DNA of 64,000 bases. It comes from Bacteroidota bacterium (lineage in GTDB: Bacteria > Bacteroidota > Bacteroidia > Flavobacteriales_D > Crocinitomicaceae). Below are positions 35,669 through 44,872 of the stretch, piece by piece. A model generated the notes under the pieces. That model saw only the letters and a list, made by a program, of their open reading frames with translations, searched no databases and had not been told where the DNA came from. Positions within the stretch are counted from its first letter, which is position 1, and every line of letters begins with the position of its first letter. The position numbers and the translations under genes are program-made. The stretch covers positions 124,001-188,000 of the forward strand of contig JASBTZ010000003.1 of the NCBI GenBank assembly GCA_030148165.1, in the 5' to 3' direction.

Positions 35669-36715
35669 GTGGAACAAGCGGTAATCATAAAAGGATTTAC
35701 TCAGTTGGGAGCCTTGATGCGATCTATTGGAGGCAATGAGGAATGGAGCGATTTCAGTCTCGGTATTACTTCTGATGAGTATGAGGAGATTCAAAACCTG
35801 GTTATTCATGAGCGGAACAATAACCCATGGTTTACAGAGGAAAATGTCCGTAAGAACATTCTTGCAATAGGAGTAATGTTACAGGAGGAATCGCTCAGAA
35901 ATTGGGTTTCGGGATATGAGTACACCTTGAATCCTAAGCGAGTAGCGGTAATTATGGCTGGCAATATTCCAATGGTCGGTTTCCATGATTTTATGTCGGT
36001 ACTTTTGAGTGGTAACGCAATCATAGCGAAACTTAGCTCTGATGATAAAAACCTGTTGCCTGTATTCGCTAAACACCTGGTTGAATTCGTTCCCGGACTC
36101 AATGATCGAATATCATTCACAGAAGGAAGAATCAATGAAATGGATGCCGTTATTGCTACAGGTAGTGACAATTCGCTCAAGTACTTTGAACAGTACTTTG
36201 GAAAGTATCCACATATCTTTCGGAAGAACCGGACATCTTTAGCGGTGCTTACCGGAGATGAAAGCAAAGAGGAGCTGATTCGTTTGGGTGCCGACATCTT
36301 TACATATTTTGGATTGGGTTGTCGAAACGTGACCCATCTGATGATGCCTGAAGGATTTGATCTCAATCGTTTTTTTGAAGCTATAGTGGACTATGGAGAT
36401 GTGATTCATCATCATAAGTACGCGAACAATTACGATTACAACAAAGCGATCTACCTGATGAATAAGCATGAGCTACTAGACAATAATTTTGTGCTTCTTA
36501 AGGAGTCAGAAGATCTGTTCTCGCCATTAGCTATGATCAACTATCACTATTATACCAATAAGGAAGAGGTGAATGAATATATCCGATCACACGAAGATTC
36601 GATTCAGTGTATTGTTGGAAAAGAATTCACGCCATTTGGTGAAGCACAATGTCCCGCTCTCGATGATTATGCTGATGGGGTAGACACAATGAATTGGCTA
36701 CAAAAATTAACGTAA
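35669..36715 (+). CDS. Acyl-CoA reductase (LuxC-like)
   Basis: 348 residues. Motifs of the acyl-CoA reductase family include RVAVIMAGNIPMVGFHDFMSVLL, AVIATGSDNSLKYFEQYFGKYPHIFRKNRTSLAVLTGDE and DIFTYFGLGCRNVTHLMMP, which contains the catalytic cysteine. The GTG start at 35669 is taken because the N-terminal EQAVIIKGFTQLGALM corresponds to the family's N-terminal helix; no ATG fits. It reduces fatty acyl-CoA to aldehyde or a related reaction. It overlaps the convergent TerB-DnaJ gene by 9 bases. Confidence 0.85.
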   Translation: MEQAVIIKGFTQLGALMRSIGGNEEWSDFSLGITSDEYEEIQNLVIHERNNNPWFTEENVRKNILAIGVMLQEESLRNWVSGYEYTLNPKRVAVIMAGNIPMVGFHDFMSVLLSGNAIIAKLSSDDKNLLPVFAKHLVEFVPGLNDRISFTEGRINEMDAVIATGSDNSLKYFEQYFGKYPHIFRKNRTSLAVLTGDESKEELIRLGADIFTYFGLGCRNVTHLMMPEGFDLNRFFEAIVDYGDVIHHHKYANNYDYNKAIYLMNKHELLDNNFVLLKESEDLFSPLAMINYHYYTNKEEVNEYIRSHEDSIQCIVGKEFTPFGEAQCPALDDYADGVDTMNWLQKLT

Positions 36716-37510
36716 TAACTTTTCCATCGCTTCGTAGGCTTTCTGTACTTCTCTAAATCGTTCTTCTGCAATTTCTTGTTGTTCCCGACTTTCATTTGCG
36801 AATTTATCCGGGTGGTGAAGTTTAACCAACTTGCGATATGCTTTTTTAATCTGTTGCATATTGGCTGTTTCCGGTACACCCAGGACTTTACAACATAGTT
36901 TCCGCAATGTTTTATCGCTTGTTGGTGTAGAAGTACTCCGTTCATGTTTATAAGAGTACATTCCTATGATGGATGCAAACTCTTTGTCAGTTATACCCAG
37001 ATCAGATGCAATGGAATTTAAAAGCCTGTGTTCCTTCGGATGAAATTGACCATCAACCATCGCCAGTCCGGCTAAAAAGTAGACCATCTGGATTTTTAGC
37101 TCTTTTTTGTTCAGGTGGCGATTGATCCATCTTGTCACCGTTCTTGGTTGAATCGGATGAGCGTAGGAATAGGAAAGGGATTCACTGAAATTATAGTATG
37201 AATCAGCGAAGTAGCGTCTAAAATATTGGTTCATATACAAAAGCTTCTCTCCGGCATCTTCGGTATGGGCTTGAACTAATTTCGCCGCGAGACATATGTA
37301 AGCTTCCATCAAATTATCTCGGGTGAATTTTAAATTATCCGGAAAAATTCCTTGTTCCCAGGCTTCATTATTTCGGGTGTCCCAATAATATTTACCAATG
37401 AAATAAAGCATCGGTGATAGGATCAACAAGGTCATAACGATCGTTACGACCGGATTATCATTAACGGGCTTAACCTGCCGATAAAGAATATAGAAATCCC
37501 CGAAGTGCAT
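36707..37510 (-). CDS. TerB-like plus DnaJ (DjlA-like) co-chaperone
   Basis: 267 residues. A membrane helix is near residues 20-42 (PVVTIVMTLLILSPMLYFIGK). A TerB-like helical domain follows (about 80-190: IQMVYFLAGLAMVDGQFHPKEHRLLNSIA), then a C-terminal J domain (about 200-267) with the HPD motif in KLVKLHHPDKF. DjlA proteins are membrane-linked DnaK co-chaperones. The start codon at 37508-37510 immediately follows the T tract of the S46 terminator, so the translation start context is odd, and no better start is visible. It overlaps the acyl-CoA reductase by 9 bases. Confidence 0.8.
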   Translation of the reverse strand: MHFGDFYILYRQVKPVNDNPVVTIVMTLLILSPMLYFIGKYYWDTRNNEAWEQGIFPDNLKFTRDNLMEAYICLAAKLVQAHTEDAGEKLLYMNQYFRRYFADSYYNFSESLSYSYAHPIQPRTVTRWINRHLNKKELKIQMVYFLAGLAMVDGQFHPKEHRLLNSIASDLGITDKEFASIIGMYSYKHERSTSTPTSDKTLRKLCCKVLGVPETANMQQIKKAYRKLVKLHHPDKFANESREQQEIAEERFREVQKAYEAMEKLLR

Positions 37511-37537
37511 AAAAAAATCCCGACCTGAGCCGGGATT
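37511..37537 (-). terminator. Intrinsic terminator of the S46 peptidase gene
   Basis: Minus-strand stem AATCCCG/CGGGATT with an 8-base loop and a 7-base T run that runs directly into the ATG of the TerB-DnaJ gene. Confidence 0.8.
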
Positions 37538-37541
37538 AAAT

Positions 37542-39680
37542 TTACTTGATTAATTCCATTTCATCAATAAGGTTGGTCGCCCCATAGCACTTATCGACGA
37601 TCCATAAGGTATAGCGGATATCTACCGAAATCGTTCGCTGAATGTTCGGCTCGAAATAAATATCACCGGACATAGCCTCCCAGTTTCCGTCGAAAGCGGT
37701 TCCGATCAGATGACCATCGCCGTTTATGACCGGAGATCCGGAGTTACCGCCTGTAATATCATTATTCGTTAAAAAATTGACAGTCAGGTTTCCGTTTTTG
37801 TCAGCATATTGACCGTAATCCTTTTTCTTCCAAAGCTCTTTCATTCTCGGGTCAACCTGAAATTCAAAGCTCTCCGGATCCTCTTTCTGCATCACTCCGT
37901 CCAATGTGGTTGTATAGTGATAAGTAACACCGTCACGAGGTTCGTAAGGAAGAACGTTTCCGTACGTAAGTCGCAAAGTAGAATTCGCGTTCGGGTAGAA
38001 GTTCTTTTCAGGCATCATGTTTCTGATTCCCTCAATAAAGGCTCTGTTTGCTTTATGAAGCATTTCTTCCGCTGCAATGATCTCTTCTGTAGCAGTTGCT
38101 TGCGTATAAGCTTCATGCATATCCCTGATCAACATATACAGTGGATCTTTCTTTAATACCTTTACCGTCGGCTCTTTCGCGAATGCATCGAACTTATCCT
38201 TGTTCATGAAGATCGACTTCTTTTTCATCTTTTTCACAAACTTATACACTCCTTTTTCGCCCTTGGATGCAATCTTTTTTGTGAAAGGTCCCATCTGATC
38301 TTCTGGTACATCTTTGATATACATCTTAAGCACTTCGCGAATGATGTCAGCCTCGATGTCGAGATTCGCCTTTTTGTAATAATCTTCTACAATCGATCCA
38401 AATCTTTCGGCCATCATCGCAGCACGATCAGTTTGTCCTGCTTCCATAGCATCTACCCAATACATATATCGGAATGCAGAAACATTTGCATCAACTGTGT
38501 ATATGAACTCTGATTGGTACGTCTTGATGTTTACAATATCATTCGTTAGCTCATAATATTTCTCCATGGAACCTAGCACGTCGAAAGACATTCTCACATT
38601 TTTAAGGTAATCAATAAACTTAGCTTCGAGCTCCAGTTTCTTGCCGATTACATCATTGTTCTTTACTTGCTCTGTCTGACCAATAAAGTATTTCCAGTAG
38701 TTAGCTACCTGTGCATACTTAGAAGAGTATTTTAATCGAATGTCAACATCTTTGTCCATATAGGACTTCATAATCTCCAGTTTCTTAGCACGGATGTCAA
38801 CTCGTTTAGGTTGTTCGAGTGTTACGGCCTGATTAATACCGTATGAGCTTAAATAACGATCAGTCGATCCAGGAAAACCAAGAATCATCGCAAAATCACC
38901 TTTATCCACACCCTTAAGTGATACTGGTAATGAATGTTTGGGAGTATAAGGGATGTTTGTTCCGTCAAATGCATTTGGCAAGTTGTCTGTGCCTGAATAG
39001 ATTCGGAACATTGAAAAGTCCGCAGTGTGACGAGGCCACATCCAGTTATCCGTGTCACCTCCAAATTTTCCACTTGATTGTGGCGGAGCTCCTACCATTC
39101 GTATGTCATTAAATGTTTCAGTAACGAATAAATAAAATTCGTTTCCTTCAAAGAAATCTCTTACGAATGCCTTGTAGTGAGTCCCTTGCACAGCGTCTTC
39201 CTGCAGTTTCTGAGACAATTCACGGATCTTAGCATTGCGATCATTTTCTGACATATTGTTATCCAATCCATTCAGGATCGTTTCGGTCACGTCTTCAATT
39301 CGAATTACAAATGTTGCTGACAATCCTTCTATTGGAATTTCCTGACTCATACTCTTCGCCCAGAATCCATTGTCCAGATAGTTGTTTTCCGGAGTTGATT
39401 TTTCAGCGATAGCATCATAACCACAGTGGTGATTGGTAAGGAGCAAACCTTTCTTAGAGATAACTTCTGCTGTACAGAATCCTCCAAACGAAACAATTGC
39501 GTCTTTTATAGATGAGTTGTTGATAGAATAAATGTCTTCTGCAGAAAGATTACATCCATGCTTTTTCATGTCTTCCATGTTACGCCCTAACATAAAAGGA
39601 AGCCACATGCCTTCGTCAGCACGAGCAACATTGCTTAAAACAAATACGAGTAGTAAGAAGCTTATTTTAATCGTTTTCAT
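37542..39680 (-). CDS. S46 family dipeptidyl peptidase (DPP7/DPP11)
   Basis: 712 residues, the family's size. Signal peptide about 1-21 (SFLLLVFVLSNVARA). Catalytic residues: His85 in LTNHHCGYDA, an Asp in the SMFRIY stretch after GDTDNWMWPRHTADF, and Ser647 in TGGNSGSPV. The helical domain (about 270-560) inserted in the protease fold is normal for S46. A Gly is at +18 from Ser647 (FDGN), the position that in the family separates hydrophobic-P1 DPP7 (Gly) from acidic-P1 DPP11 (Arg), so a DPP7-like specificity is inferred. It works in the periplasm on N-terminal dipeptides. Confidence 0.9.
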   Translation of the reverse strand: MKTIKISFLLLVFVLSNVARADEGMWLPFMLGRNMEDMKKHGCNLSAEDIYSINNSSIKDAIVSFGGFCTAEVISKKGLLLTNHHCGYDAIAEKSTPENNYLDNGFWAKSMSQEIPIEGLSATFVIRIEDVTETILNGLDNNMSENDRNAKIRELSQKLQEDAVQGTHYKAFVRDFFEGNEFYLFVTETFNDIRMVGAPPQSSGKFGGDTDNWMWPRHTADFSMFRIYSGTDNLPNAFDGTNIPYTPKHSLPVSLKGVDKGDFAMILGFPGSTDRYLSSYGINQAVTLEQPKRVDIRAKKLEIMKSYMDKDVDIRLKYSSKYAQVANYWKYFIGQTEQVKNNDVIGKKLELEAKFIDYLKNVRMSFDVLGSMEKYYELTNDIVNIKTYQSEFIYTVDANVSAFRYMYWVDAMEAGQTDRAAMMAERFGSIVEDYYKKANLDIEADIIREVLKMYIKDVPEDQMGPFTKKIASKGEKGVYKFVKKMKKKSIFMNKDKFDAFAKEPTVKVLKKDPLYMLIRDMHEAYTQATATEEIIAAEEMLHKANRAFIEGIRNMMPEKNFYPNANSTLRLTYGNVLPYEPRDGVTYHYTTTLDGVMQKEDPESFEFQVDPRMKELWKKKDYGQYADKNGNLTVNFLTNNDITGGNSGSPVINGDGHLIGTAFDGNWEAMSGDIYFEPNIQRTISVDIRYTLWIVDKCYGATNLIDEMELIK

Positions 39681-39732
39681 TTACTGGTTTTTTTGGTTTT
39701 ATGGATCGCTAAAGTACCAAACTTTTAACTAA

Positions 39733-39762
39733 TTATTATCTCACTGTTTATTATCTCACTGT
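39733..39762. repeat. Exact 15-bp tandem duplication across the GH92 stop codon
   Basis: The 15-mer TTATTATCTCACTGT occurs twice in tandem (39733-39747, 39748-39762). The second copy includes the end of the GH92 coding sequence (Thr-Val-Arg-stop) and the first lies just beyond it. Confidence 0.95.
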
Positions 39763-42700
39763 TATTTCATCCAGAAAAAGCCAGGTATCATTCCCGTTAC
39801 CCAGATGCCATTCAGGACATTTACCAAAATTTTCGGCGTACACCCTGATCGACTTAACAGCTTTGTCCGGGGAAACTCTGGTGCTAATTCTCGTTACGTG
39901 AGCCGGCATTTCATCTTTTCCTTCTGTTTTTATTAGCTGTGTTATTCCTTCGCCTTCGAAGGACTTGCCGTCATACGAGTAGTTAATGTTAACCTCAGAA
40001 GGAAGGAAGATCCAGGAACGCATATCACTTAGAAATCCAACTTCGATCTCACTGATGGTCCTGGGTTCGTCAAAGGTGATAATAGCTTCAAATGGTTGAG
40101 CCCAGTAGCCTTGCCAGTCACCTGTTCTGTATTCATTGCCGCCTTTAACACCATCGATTAAAGTATTTATCCCCGAAGCAGCGTATTGGCTGTCATAGCT
40201 GGATTTTATTTCAATGGATATGCTTTTATCACGTTGGCTAAAAGATGCCGGCACCCAATTACTTTCATAATTCATGAATAGGGGTGCAGAATTATCCGCT
40301 AAATCAACCGAATATACTTGACGTGCTTCGATCTCTGTGGATTCATAGATTGTGAACGGCTCCTTGTATGTATACACTTTAGATGTATCAGACTTTAAGC
40401 GGTATTCAATTTTATGCTGAAAATCGCTTAGGTTTTTATGTGCTGCAATGCTTACGATCAAAGAATCCTCAAATATTCGCTGCTTGTTTTCGAAAAAGGG
40501 TAGAGGTACGAAATTCAGTCGCTTAAAATCTTCAATGATCATTGCGCTCTCATTGGGTGGGAGTGGTTTTTTCGGAGGCTCAGACCCCATAACGAATTTG
40601 AGCGTTCCACCTTCTATTAGTTCGTGATGGCTAATCATGTTTTTACTGAGCTTTTCTCCATTAAAAAACACGTCCTGAACATATTTGTTCTCATCTGAAT
40701 TATTCACTGCCGAAATGGTCAAGACATTTCCATTCTCTAGATTTAGCTTCGCGACATTCATGAGCGGTCTACCCAGATCATAATAAGGATGTCCCGGTGT
40801 GATCTGATAAAGACCCAAAGCACTTAAGACATACCAGGATGACATCTGGCCACAATCTTCATTTCCCGAAAGTCCATCCGGTGCGTTGTGGTACATTTCT
40901 TTAAGGATCTTATCGACGTAGTACTGCGTCTTATGAGGAGCATTTGTATAGTTGTACAAATACGCCATGTGATGTGATGGTTCATTTCCATGAGCATACT
41001 GACCGATAAGTCCTGTTATATCGACCTGGTGACGACCAGAGAGATCCGATTCGGTTGTAAATAACTGATCAAGCCAGTTTTCCAATTCACCTTTACCTCC
41101 CATTAGCTCTGCCAAAATGGAGATTGCGTGAGGTGCATATAAGGAGTATTGCCAGCTATTTGCTTCCGTGTAATTAAAATTAACCTCTGCCGGATCGAAG
41201 GGTGTATGCCACAGGCCGTGTCGTCGAGCCCTCATGAATCCACTTTCAGGATCGTAAACATTGATGAAGTTTAAAGCAGAGCGATAAAAGTGTCGATGAA
41301 TTCCTCTAAGCCCGGTTCCTCGGAGCTTATGCTCATTCACCGTGGCAATACAGAAATTATCATAGGCGTATTCCAAGGTCTTGGAAACAGACTCAGGTTC
41401 ATCGCCCGAGCTTATGTATCCCTGTTTAATGAATTGAAGCTTACCGAATTCATCCATTACGCTCGTGGCCCGCATGGAAGTGAACATTCCTTTTTCACTG
41501 TAATCGCGAATTCCTTTCATATAGGCATCTGCCATGACGGAAACGCTGTGATATCCAATCATACACTCGGTCTCATTAGCGGCCAGTTCCCAAACAGGGA
41601 GATCGCCACCCTGCTGATATTGACGAATAAAGGTTCTGATAAACTCGTTTGTCCGTTCCACTTGTGTCAAAGTGAATAGGGGGTGGGTAGCGCGATAAGT
41701 ATCCCAAAGTGAGAATACGGTATAGTTTCTTCCTTCCTCTTCATTTAGCGTATGAATCTGTAGGTCTCGACCACGGTACCTGCCATCCACATCATTAAAG
41801 AGGTTCGGGTTCAAATAAGAATGGTACAATGCTGTATAGAAGTTTGTCAATACCTCACGGTCTGCTGATTCAAAATGAATCTTGTCGAGTTCTTTCCTCC
41901 ATTTATTCCTTGCTTCTGTTTCTATACGCTTGCGATGCCAGTTAGGTATTTCTTCAGCTAAATTCTTTTTGGCTCCTTCTATATCTACAGCTGAGATACC
42001 TACTTTGATTCTCACTGTTTCTGTCTGTTTTCGAAAAACGAGTAAGAGCTTGTGTCGTCCATCCTTTGTAATCTTTCTGGCTTTTTGAAAATCCGTACTT
42101 GTTTCCAGGTAGAAATAGAAGTGTTGTTCACGAGCCCATGCACTGGAGATTCTGCTTCCGGAAATCGTATTGTTGTTGAGGATATTTAACTCGGAATCCA
42201 GTAGCTCATCACGATGATCCAGATCTATCAGAATAAATTTCTTGCCTTTAGGGTTTTTAAACGTGTATTCGTGATATCCGCAACGGTCCGAAACTGTGAG
42301 ATCTACCTGTATTTCTTCTGATTTTAAGTAAACGCTGTATTTTCCCGGACTCGCTTTTTCATCACTGTGCTCGAATTGCGCGCCATATCCTCCGTCAACT
42401 TCATAACCCGGATCGACTCTTGGTTTTCCGCTTTGAGGGACGATGAGCAAGTCGCAATAATCAGGTACGCCGGTTCCACTGAGGTGGGTGTGACTGAAAC
42501 CATAAATAATTGAATCAGAATAATGGTAACCGGAACAACCATCCCATCCATCATGACGCGTATCAGGACTGAGCTGTATCATTCCAAATGGTGTACTTGC
42601 TCCCGGATAGGTATGTCCGTGTCCACCCGTTCCTATAAAAGGATTTACGTAATCGAGTTTCGAGAAATAGTTATTTGAACCATTCGGGTCAATGTATTCC

Positions 42701-42804
42701 TTTCTTTTGTCCTGGGCTTTTTTAAGTTCTTCAACTTGTGAAAGGACATTTCCCGCGATTACGAGTGCAAAAACAATAAGGAGGGATTTATTCTTCAATT
42801 TCAT
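39751..42804 (-). CDS. GH92 alpha-mannosidase, secreted, with C-terminal accessory domains
   Basis: 1017 residues from ATG 42804, chosen for its signal peptide (KNKSLLIVFALVIAGNVLSQ); the start overlaps the ROK gene by 17 bases. The GH92 N-terminal beta-sandwich (about 50-290: YVNPFIGTGGHGHTYPGAST) and the alpha/alpha barrel (about 300-760) include the motif GNEDCGQMSSWYVLSALGLY near 648. These are calcium-dependent exo-alpha-mannosidases. C-terminal parts: a chitobiase-type segment (about 760-860) and a discoidin/F5-8-like beta-sandwich (about 870-1017, with TGDWQGYWAQPFEAIITFDE). It acts outside the cell or in the periplasm on mannans or N-glycans. Confidence 0.9.
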   Translation of the reverse strand: MKLKNKSLLIVFALVIAGNVLSQVEELKKAQDKRKEYIDPNGSNNYFSKLDYVNPFIGTGGHGHTYPGASTPFGMIQLSPDTRHDGWDGCSGYHYSDSIIYGFSHTHLSGTGVPDYCDLLIVPQSGKPRVDPGYEVDGGYGAQFEHSDEKASPGKYSVYLKSEEIQVDLTVSDRCGYHEYTFKNPKGKKFILIDLDHRDELLDSELNILNNNTISGSRISSAWAREQHFYFYLETSTDFQKARKITKDGRHKLLLVFRKQTETVRIKVGISAVDIEGAKKNLAEEIPNWHRKRIETEARNKWRKELDKIHFESADREVLTNFYTALYHSYLNPNLFNDVDGRYRGRDLQIHTLNEEEGRNYTVFSLWDTYRATHPLFTLTQVERTNEFIRTFIRQYQQGGDLPVWELAANETECMIGYHSVSVMADAYMKGIRDYSEKGMFTSMRATSVMDEFGKLQFIKQGYISSGDEPESVSKTLEYAYDNFCIATVNEHKLRGTGLRGIHRHFYRSALNFINVYDPESGFMRARRHGLWHTPFDPAEVNFNYTEANSWQYSLYAPHAISILAELMGGKGELENWLDQLFTTESDLSGRHQVDITGLIGQYAHGNEPSHHMAYLYNYTNAPHKTQYYVDKILKEMYHNAPDGLSGNEDCGQMSSWYVLSALGLYQITPGHPYYDLGRPLMNVAKLNLENGNVLTISAVNNSDENKYVQDVFFNGEKLSKNMISHHELIEGGTLKFVMGSEPPKKPLPPNESAMIIEDFKRLNFVPLPFFENKQRIFEDSLIVSIAAHKNLSDFQHKIEYRLKSDTSKVYTYKEPFTIYESTEIEARQVYSVDLADNSAPLFMNYESNWVPASFSQRDKSISIEIKSSYDSQYAASGINTLIDGVKGGNEYRTGDWQGYWAQPFEAIITFDEPRTISEIEVGFLSDMRSWIFLPSEVNINYSYDGKSFEGEGITQLIKTEGKDEMPAHVTRISTRVSPDKAVKSIRVYAENFGKCPEWHLGNGNDTWLFLDEITVR

Positions 42805-43744
42805 TCCAAACGAGTGATGAGGCTCCGAGAACAGCTGCATTTTTATCGTGTAAGCTAGATATTCTGATCTCTACCTTGTCTTTATAAATATTTAGCGCGG
42901 ATTCTTCCATGTAGTTCTTAACCTTATCTGCAAATGCCTGTCCGCTTTGAGCAATTCCTCCGAAAAGAACGTATGCTTTAGGACTGTTAAAGCAGATAAA
43001 ATCTGCCAGAGCACTACCCAATACTTCTGCCGTATAATCAATAATCTCCGAAGCGAAATCATCTCCTTCATCCGCCAGACGAAAGATGTCTTCCGCATGA
43101 GGTTCTGATAATTCATTGATCTTCGAGTAGTATTTATGCTTTGATTCCAGCTCGTCAATTGATCTGACAACTCCCGTAGCGGAAGCGTATGTTTCGAGAC
43201 ATCCTTTTCGACCACAGCCGCAGGATCTTCCATTTGGTATTACCCGAATATGGCCGTATTCTCCGGCAAATCCATCGTGACCATAAACCAGATTACCATT
43301 CACAATGACTCCGGAACCTAGTCCGGTGCCCAAGGTTATCGTTACGAAATCATTGAGGTCTTTTGCATTTCCATAGATCTTTTCTCCCAGTGCTGCAGCG
43401 TTAGCGTCGTTCGTTAAGATTGCGGGTACGCCAAACTTTTTGCTGAACATTTCTGCCAGGGGTATAACGCCTTTCCACTTCAGATTGGGAGCAAATTCAA
43501 TCGTTCCATTGAAGTAATTTCCATTAGGTGCGCCAATGCCGATTCCATGAATTTTATACTTGAGATAGCCTTCTTTCTTGAGATCGCTGAAAATATGATT
43601 AACAAGATCGTCGGCGGTTTTGCAGTCCTTTGTATCGACCTTTGATTCGTACAATATGTCACCGTTTCGATCTACCAGTCCATATTCAGAATTTGTTCCT
43701 CCAACATCAACTCCGAGAGCGTATTCTTTGGTCATAGAATTCAT
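42788..43744 (-). CDS. ROK family sugar kinase
   Basis: 318 residues. ATP site DVGGTNSEYGLVD (about 8-20); sugar site GIGAPNGNYFNGTIEFAPNL; ATP/phosphate loop TLGTGLGSGVIV; zinc-binding CGCGRKGCLETYASATG (about 174-190). ROK kinases phosphorylate glucose, N-acetylmannosamine or related sugars in the cytoplasm. Placed 5' of the GH92 mannosidase (overlap 17 bases) it may act on released sugar, but the exact hexose cannot be read. It overlaps the HD gene by 4 bases (ATGA). Confidence 0.9.
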   Translation of the reverse strand: MNSMTKEYALGVDVGGTNSEYGLVDRNGDILYESKVDTKDCKTADDLVNHIFSDLKKEGYLKYKIHGIGIGAPNGNYFNGTIEFAPNLKWKGVIPLAEMFSKKFGVPAILTNDANAAALGEKIYGNAKDLNDFVTITLGTGLGSGVIVNGNLVYGHDGFAGEYGHIRVIPNGRSCGCGRKGCLETYASATGVVRSIDELESKHKYYSKINELSEPHAEDIFRLADEGDDFASEIIDYTAEVLGSALADFICFNSPKAYVLFGGIAQSGQAFADKVKNYMEESALNIYKDKVEIRISSLHDKNAAVLGASSLVWNEIEE

Positions 43745-44388
43745 TCACTTTTAAAGTTCCATTCCTTTTCGAAATCAGCTAAAAACTTCAGCATCAGTTC
43801 ATGACGCTCTTGTCCGATTTGCTTCGCTGTATCTGTGTTCAAGCGATCTTTTAAAAGTAGCAATTTCTCGTGGAAATGATTGATCGTTGTGGTTTTTGAT
43901 TGAGCGTATTCCTCAAAGCTGTTATGACTTGTGGCCTCCAGTTCCGGGTCGTACATTGCCTGTCCTTTATGACCTCCATATGCAAATGTTCGTCCTATTC
44001 CGATTGCACCGATAGCATCCAGCCTGTCCGCATCCTGAACGATCTGCGCTTCAATAGTTTCAGCATGTGTTTCTACACCGGCACCTTTGAAGCTGACGGA
44101 ATCAATTATTTCTTTGATTTGCTCGATCCGTTCTGAGGGATAAGCATGTCGATGTAGTATGACAGCTGCAGCATTCCCTCCTTCATTGAGTTTACCGCCG
44201 TTGAATTTGTGATCGGAAATATCATGTAGCAATGCTGCTAGTTCGATTATTTCCAGGTCACCACCTTCTTTGGATTGCAGATATCGTGACATTTCAAGAA
44301 CACGATTGATGTGATGCAAGTCATGACCAGATGCGTCTTCCGCAAATATTGGAGCAATCTCTTTTTGAATGGTTTGAACGATTGACAT
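43741..44388 (-). CDS. HD-domain phosphohydrolase
   Basis: 215 residues. HD motifs: HDLHHINRVLEMSRYL (about 22-37), LLHDISDHKF with the HD pair (about 52-61), QDADRLDAIGAIGIGR (about 117-132). This is the YedJ-like group of small HD hydrolases, probably acting on nucleotides or phosphate esters. It overlaps the ROK kinase gene by 4 bases and is followed upstream by a 148-residue membrane protein 6 bases away, so the set forms one operon. Confidence 0.85.
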   Translation of the reverse strand: MSIVQTIQKEIAPIFAEDASGHDLHHINRVLEMSRYLQSKEGGDLEIIELAALLHDISDHKFNGGKLNEGGNAAAVILHRHAYPSERIEQIKEIIDSVSFKGAGVETHAETIEAQIVQDADRLDAIGAIGIGRTFAYGGHKGQAMYDPELEATSHNSFEEYAQSKTTTINHFHEKLLLLKDRLNTDTAKQIGQERHELMLKFLADFEKEWNFKSE

Positions 44389-44394
44389 GAATGA

Positions 44395-44841
44395 TTACTT
44401 CTGATCAAGAACTTTTGATTGGGTTGTTACAGTTCTTGACTTGATCAATTTCGTTGCAATCCACGCCATAGGTATGTAGGCTACAACAAGATCCAGGACA
44501 TTAAACCACATTGGCGCTGGTAATATCATCACATTATAGATTCCACCGGCTAGAAAGACAAATCCTATGACAAGGGCATAGCTCCTGCCGTTAGTTGCAG
44601 CAACTCTAACTGCAAGCATCGCACCTGCTAAAGTTCCTAAAGCGTGCGCAAGAAATGGCATAATAAAGTGTTTTGGTTCGAACAGGTGTATGGTTTCTGC
44701 AAGACTTTCCATGCTTGTTACATCAACTCCTTCAGGTGGGGGGATAACATTTCCGCTGATTATGATGATTCCCATATTGACGAGACTTCCAAGGACTAAA
44801 CCGCCCATAATGGCCAATACATTTTGAAATATATTATTCAT
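44395..44841 (-). CDS. Hypothetical membrane protein (148 aa)
   Basis: Four hydrophobic segments at about 5-28, 62-82, 88-107 and 113-132, and a loop with SGNVIPPPEGVDVTSMESL between the first and second. I recognise it as a conserved hypothetical of Bacteroidota but do not know a role. It is the first gene of the HD-ROK-GH92 operon, ending 6 bases before the HD gene, so a link to sugar uptake or metabolism is possible but not supported by any motif. Confidence 0.7.
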   Translation of the reverse strand: MNNIFQNVLAIMGGLVLGSLVNMGIIIISGNVIPPPEGVDVTSMESLAETIHLFEPKHFIMPFLAHALGTLAGAMLAVRVAATNGRSYALVIGFVFLAGGIYNVMILPAPMWFNVLDLVVAYIPMAWIATKLIKSRTVTTQSKVLDQK

Positions 44842-44872
44842 GCTTTAAATTTTGAGGAAAGATACGAAATGA

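Noticed and set aside
39681-39750. CRISPR-like or longer repeat at the S46/GH92 junction
   Set aside because: Only two 15-bp copies without spacers; a simple tandem duplication explains it.
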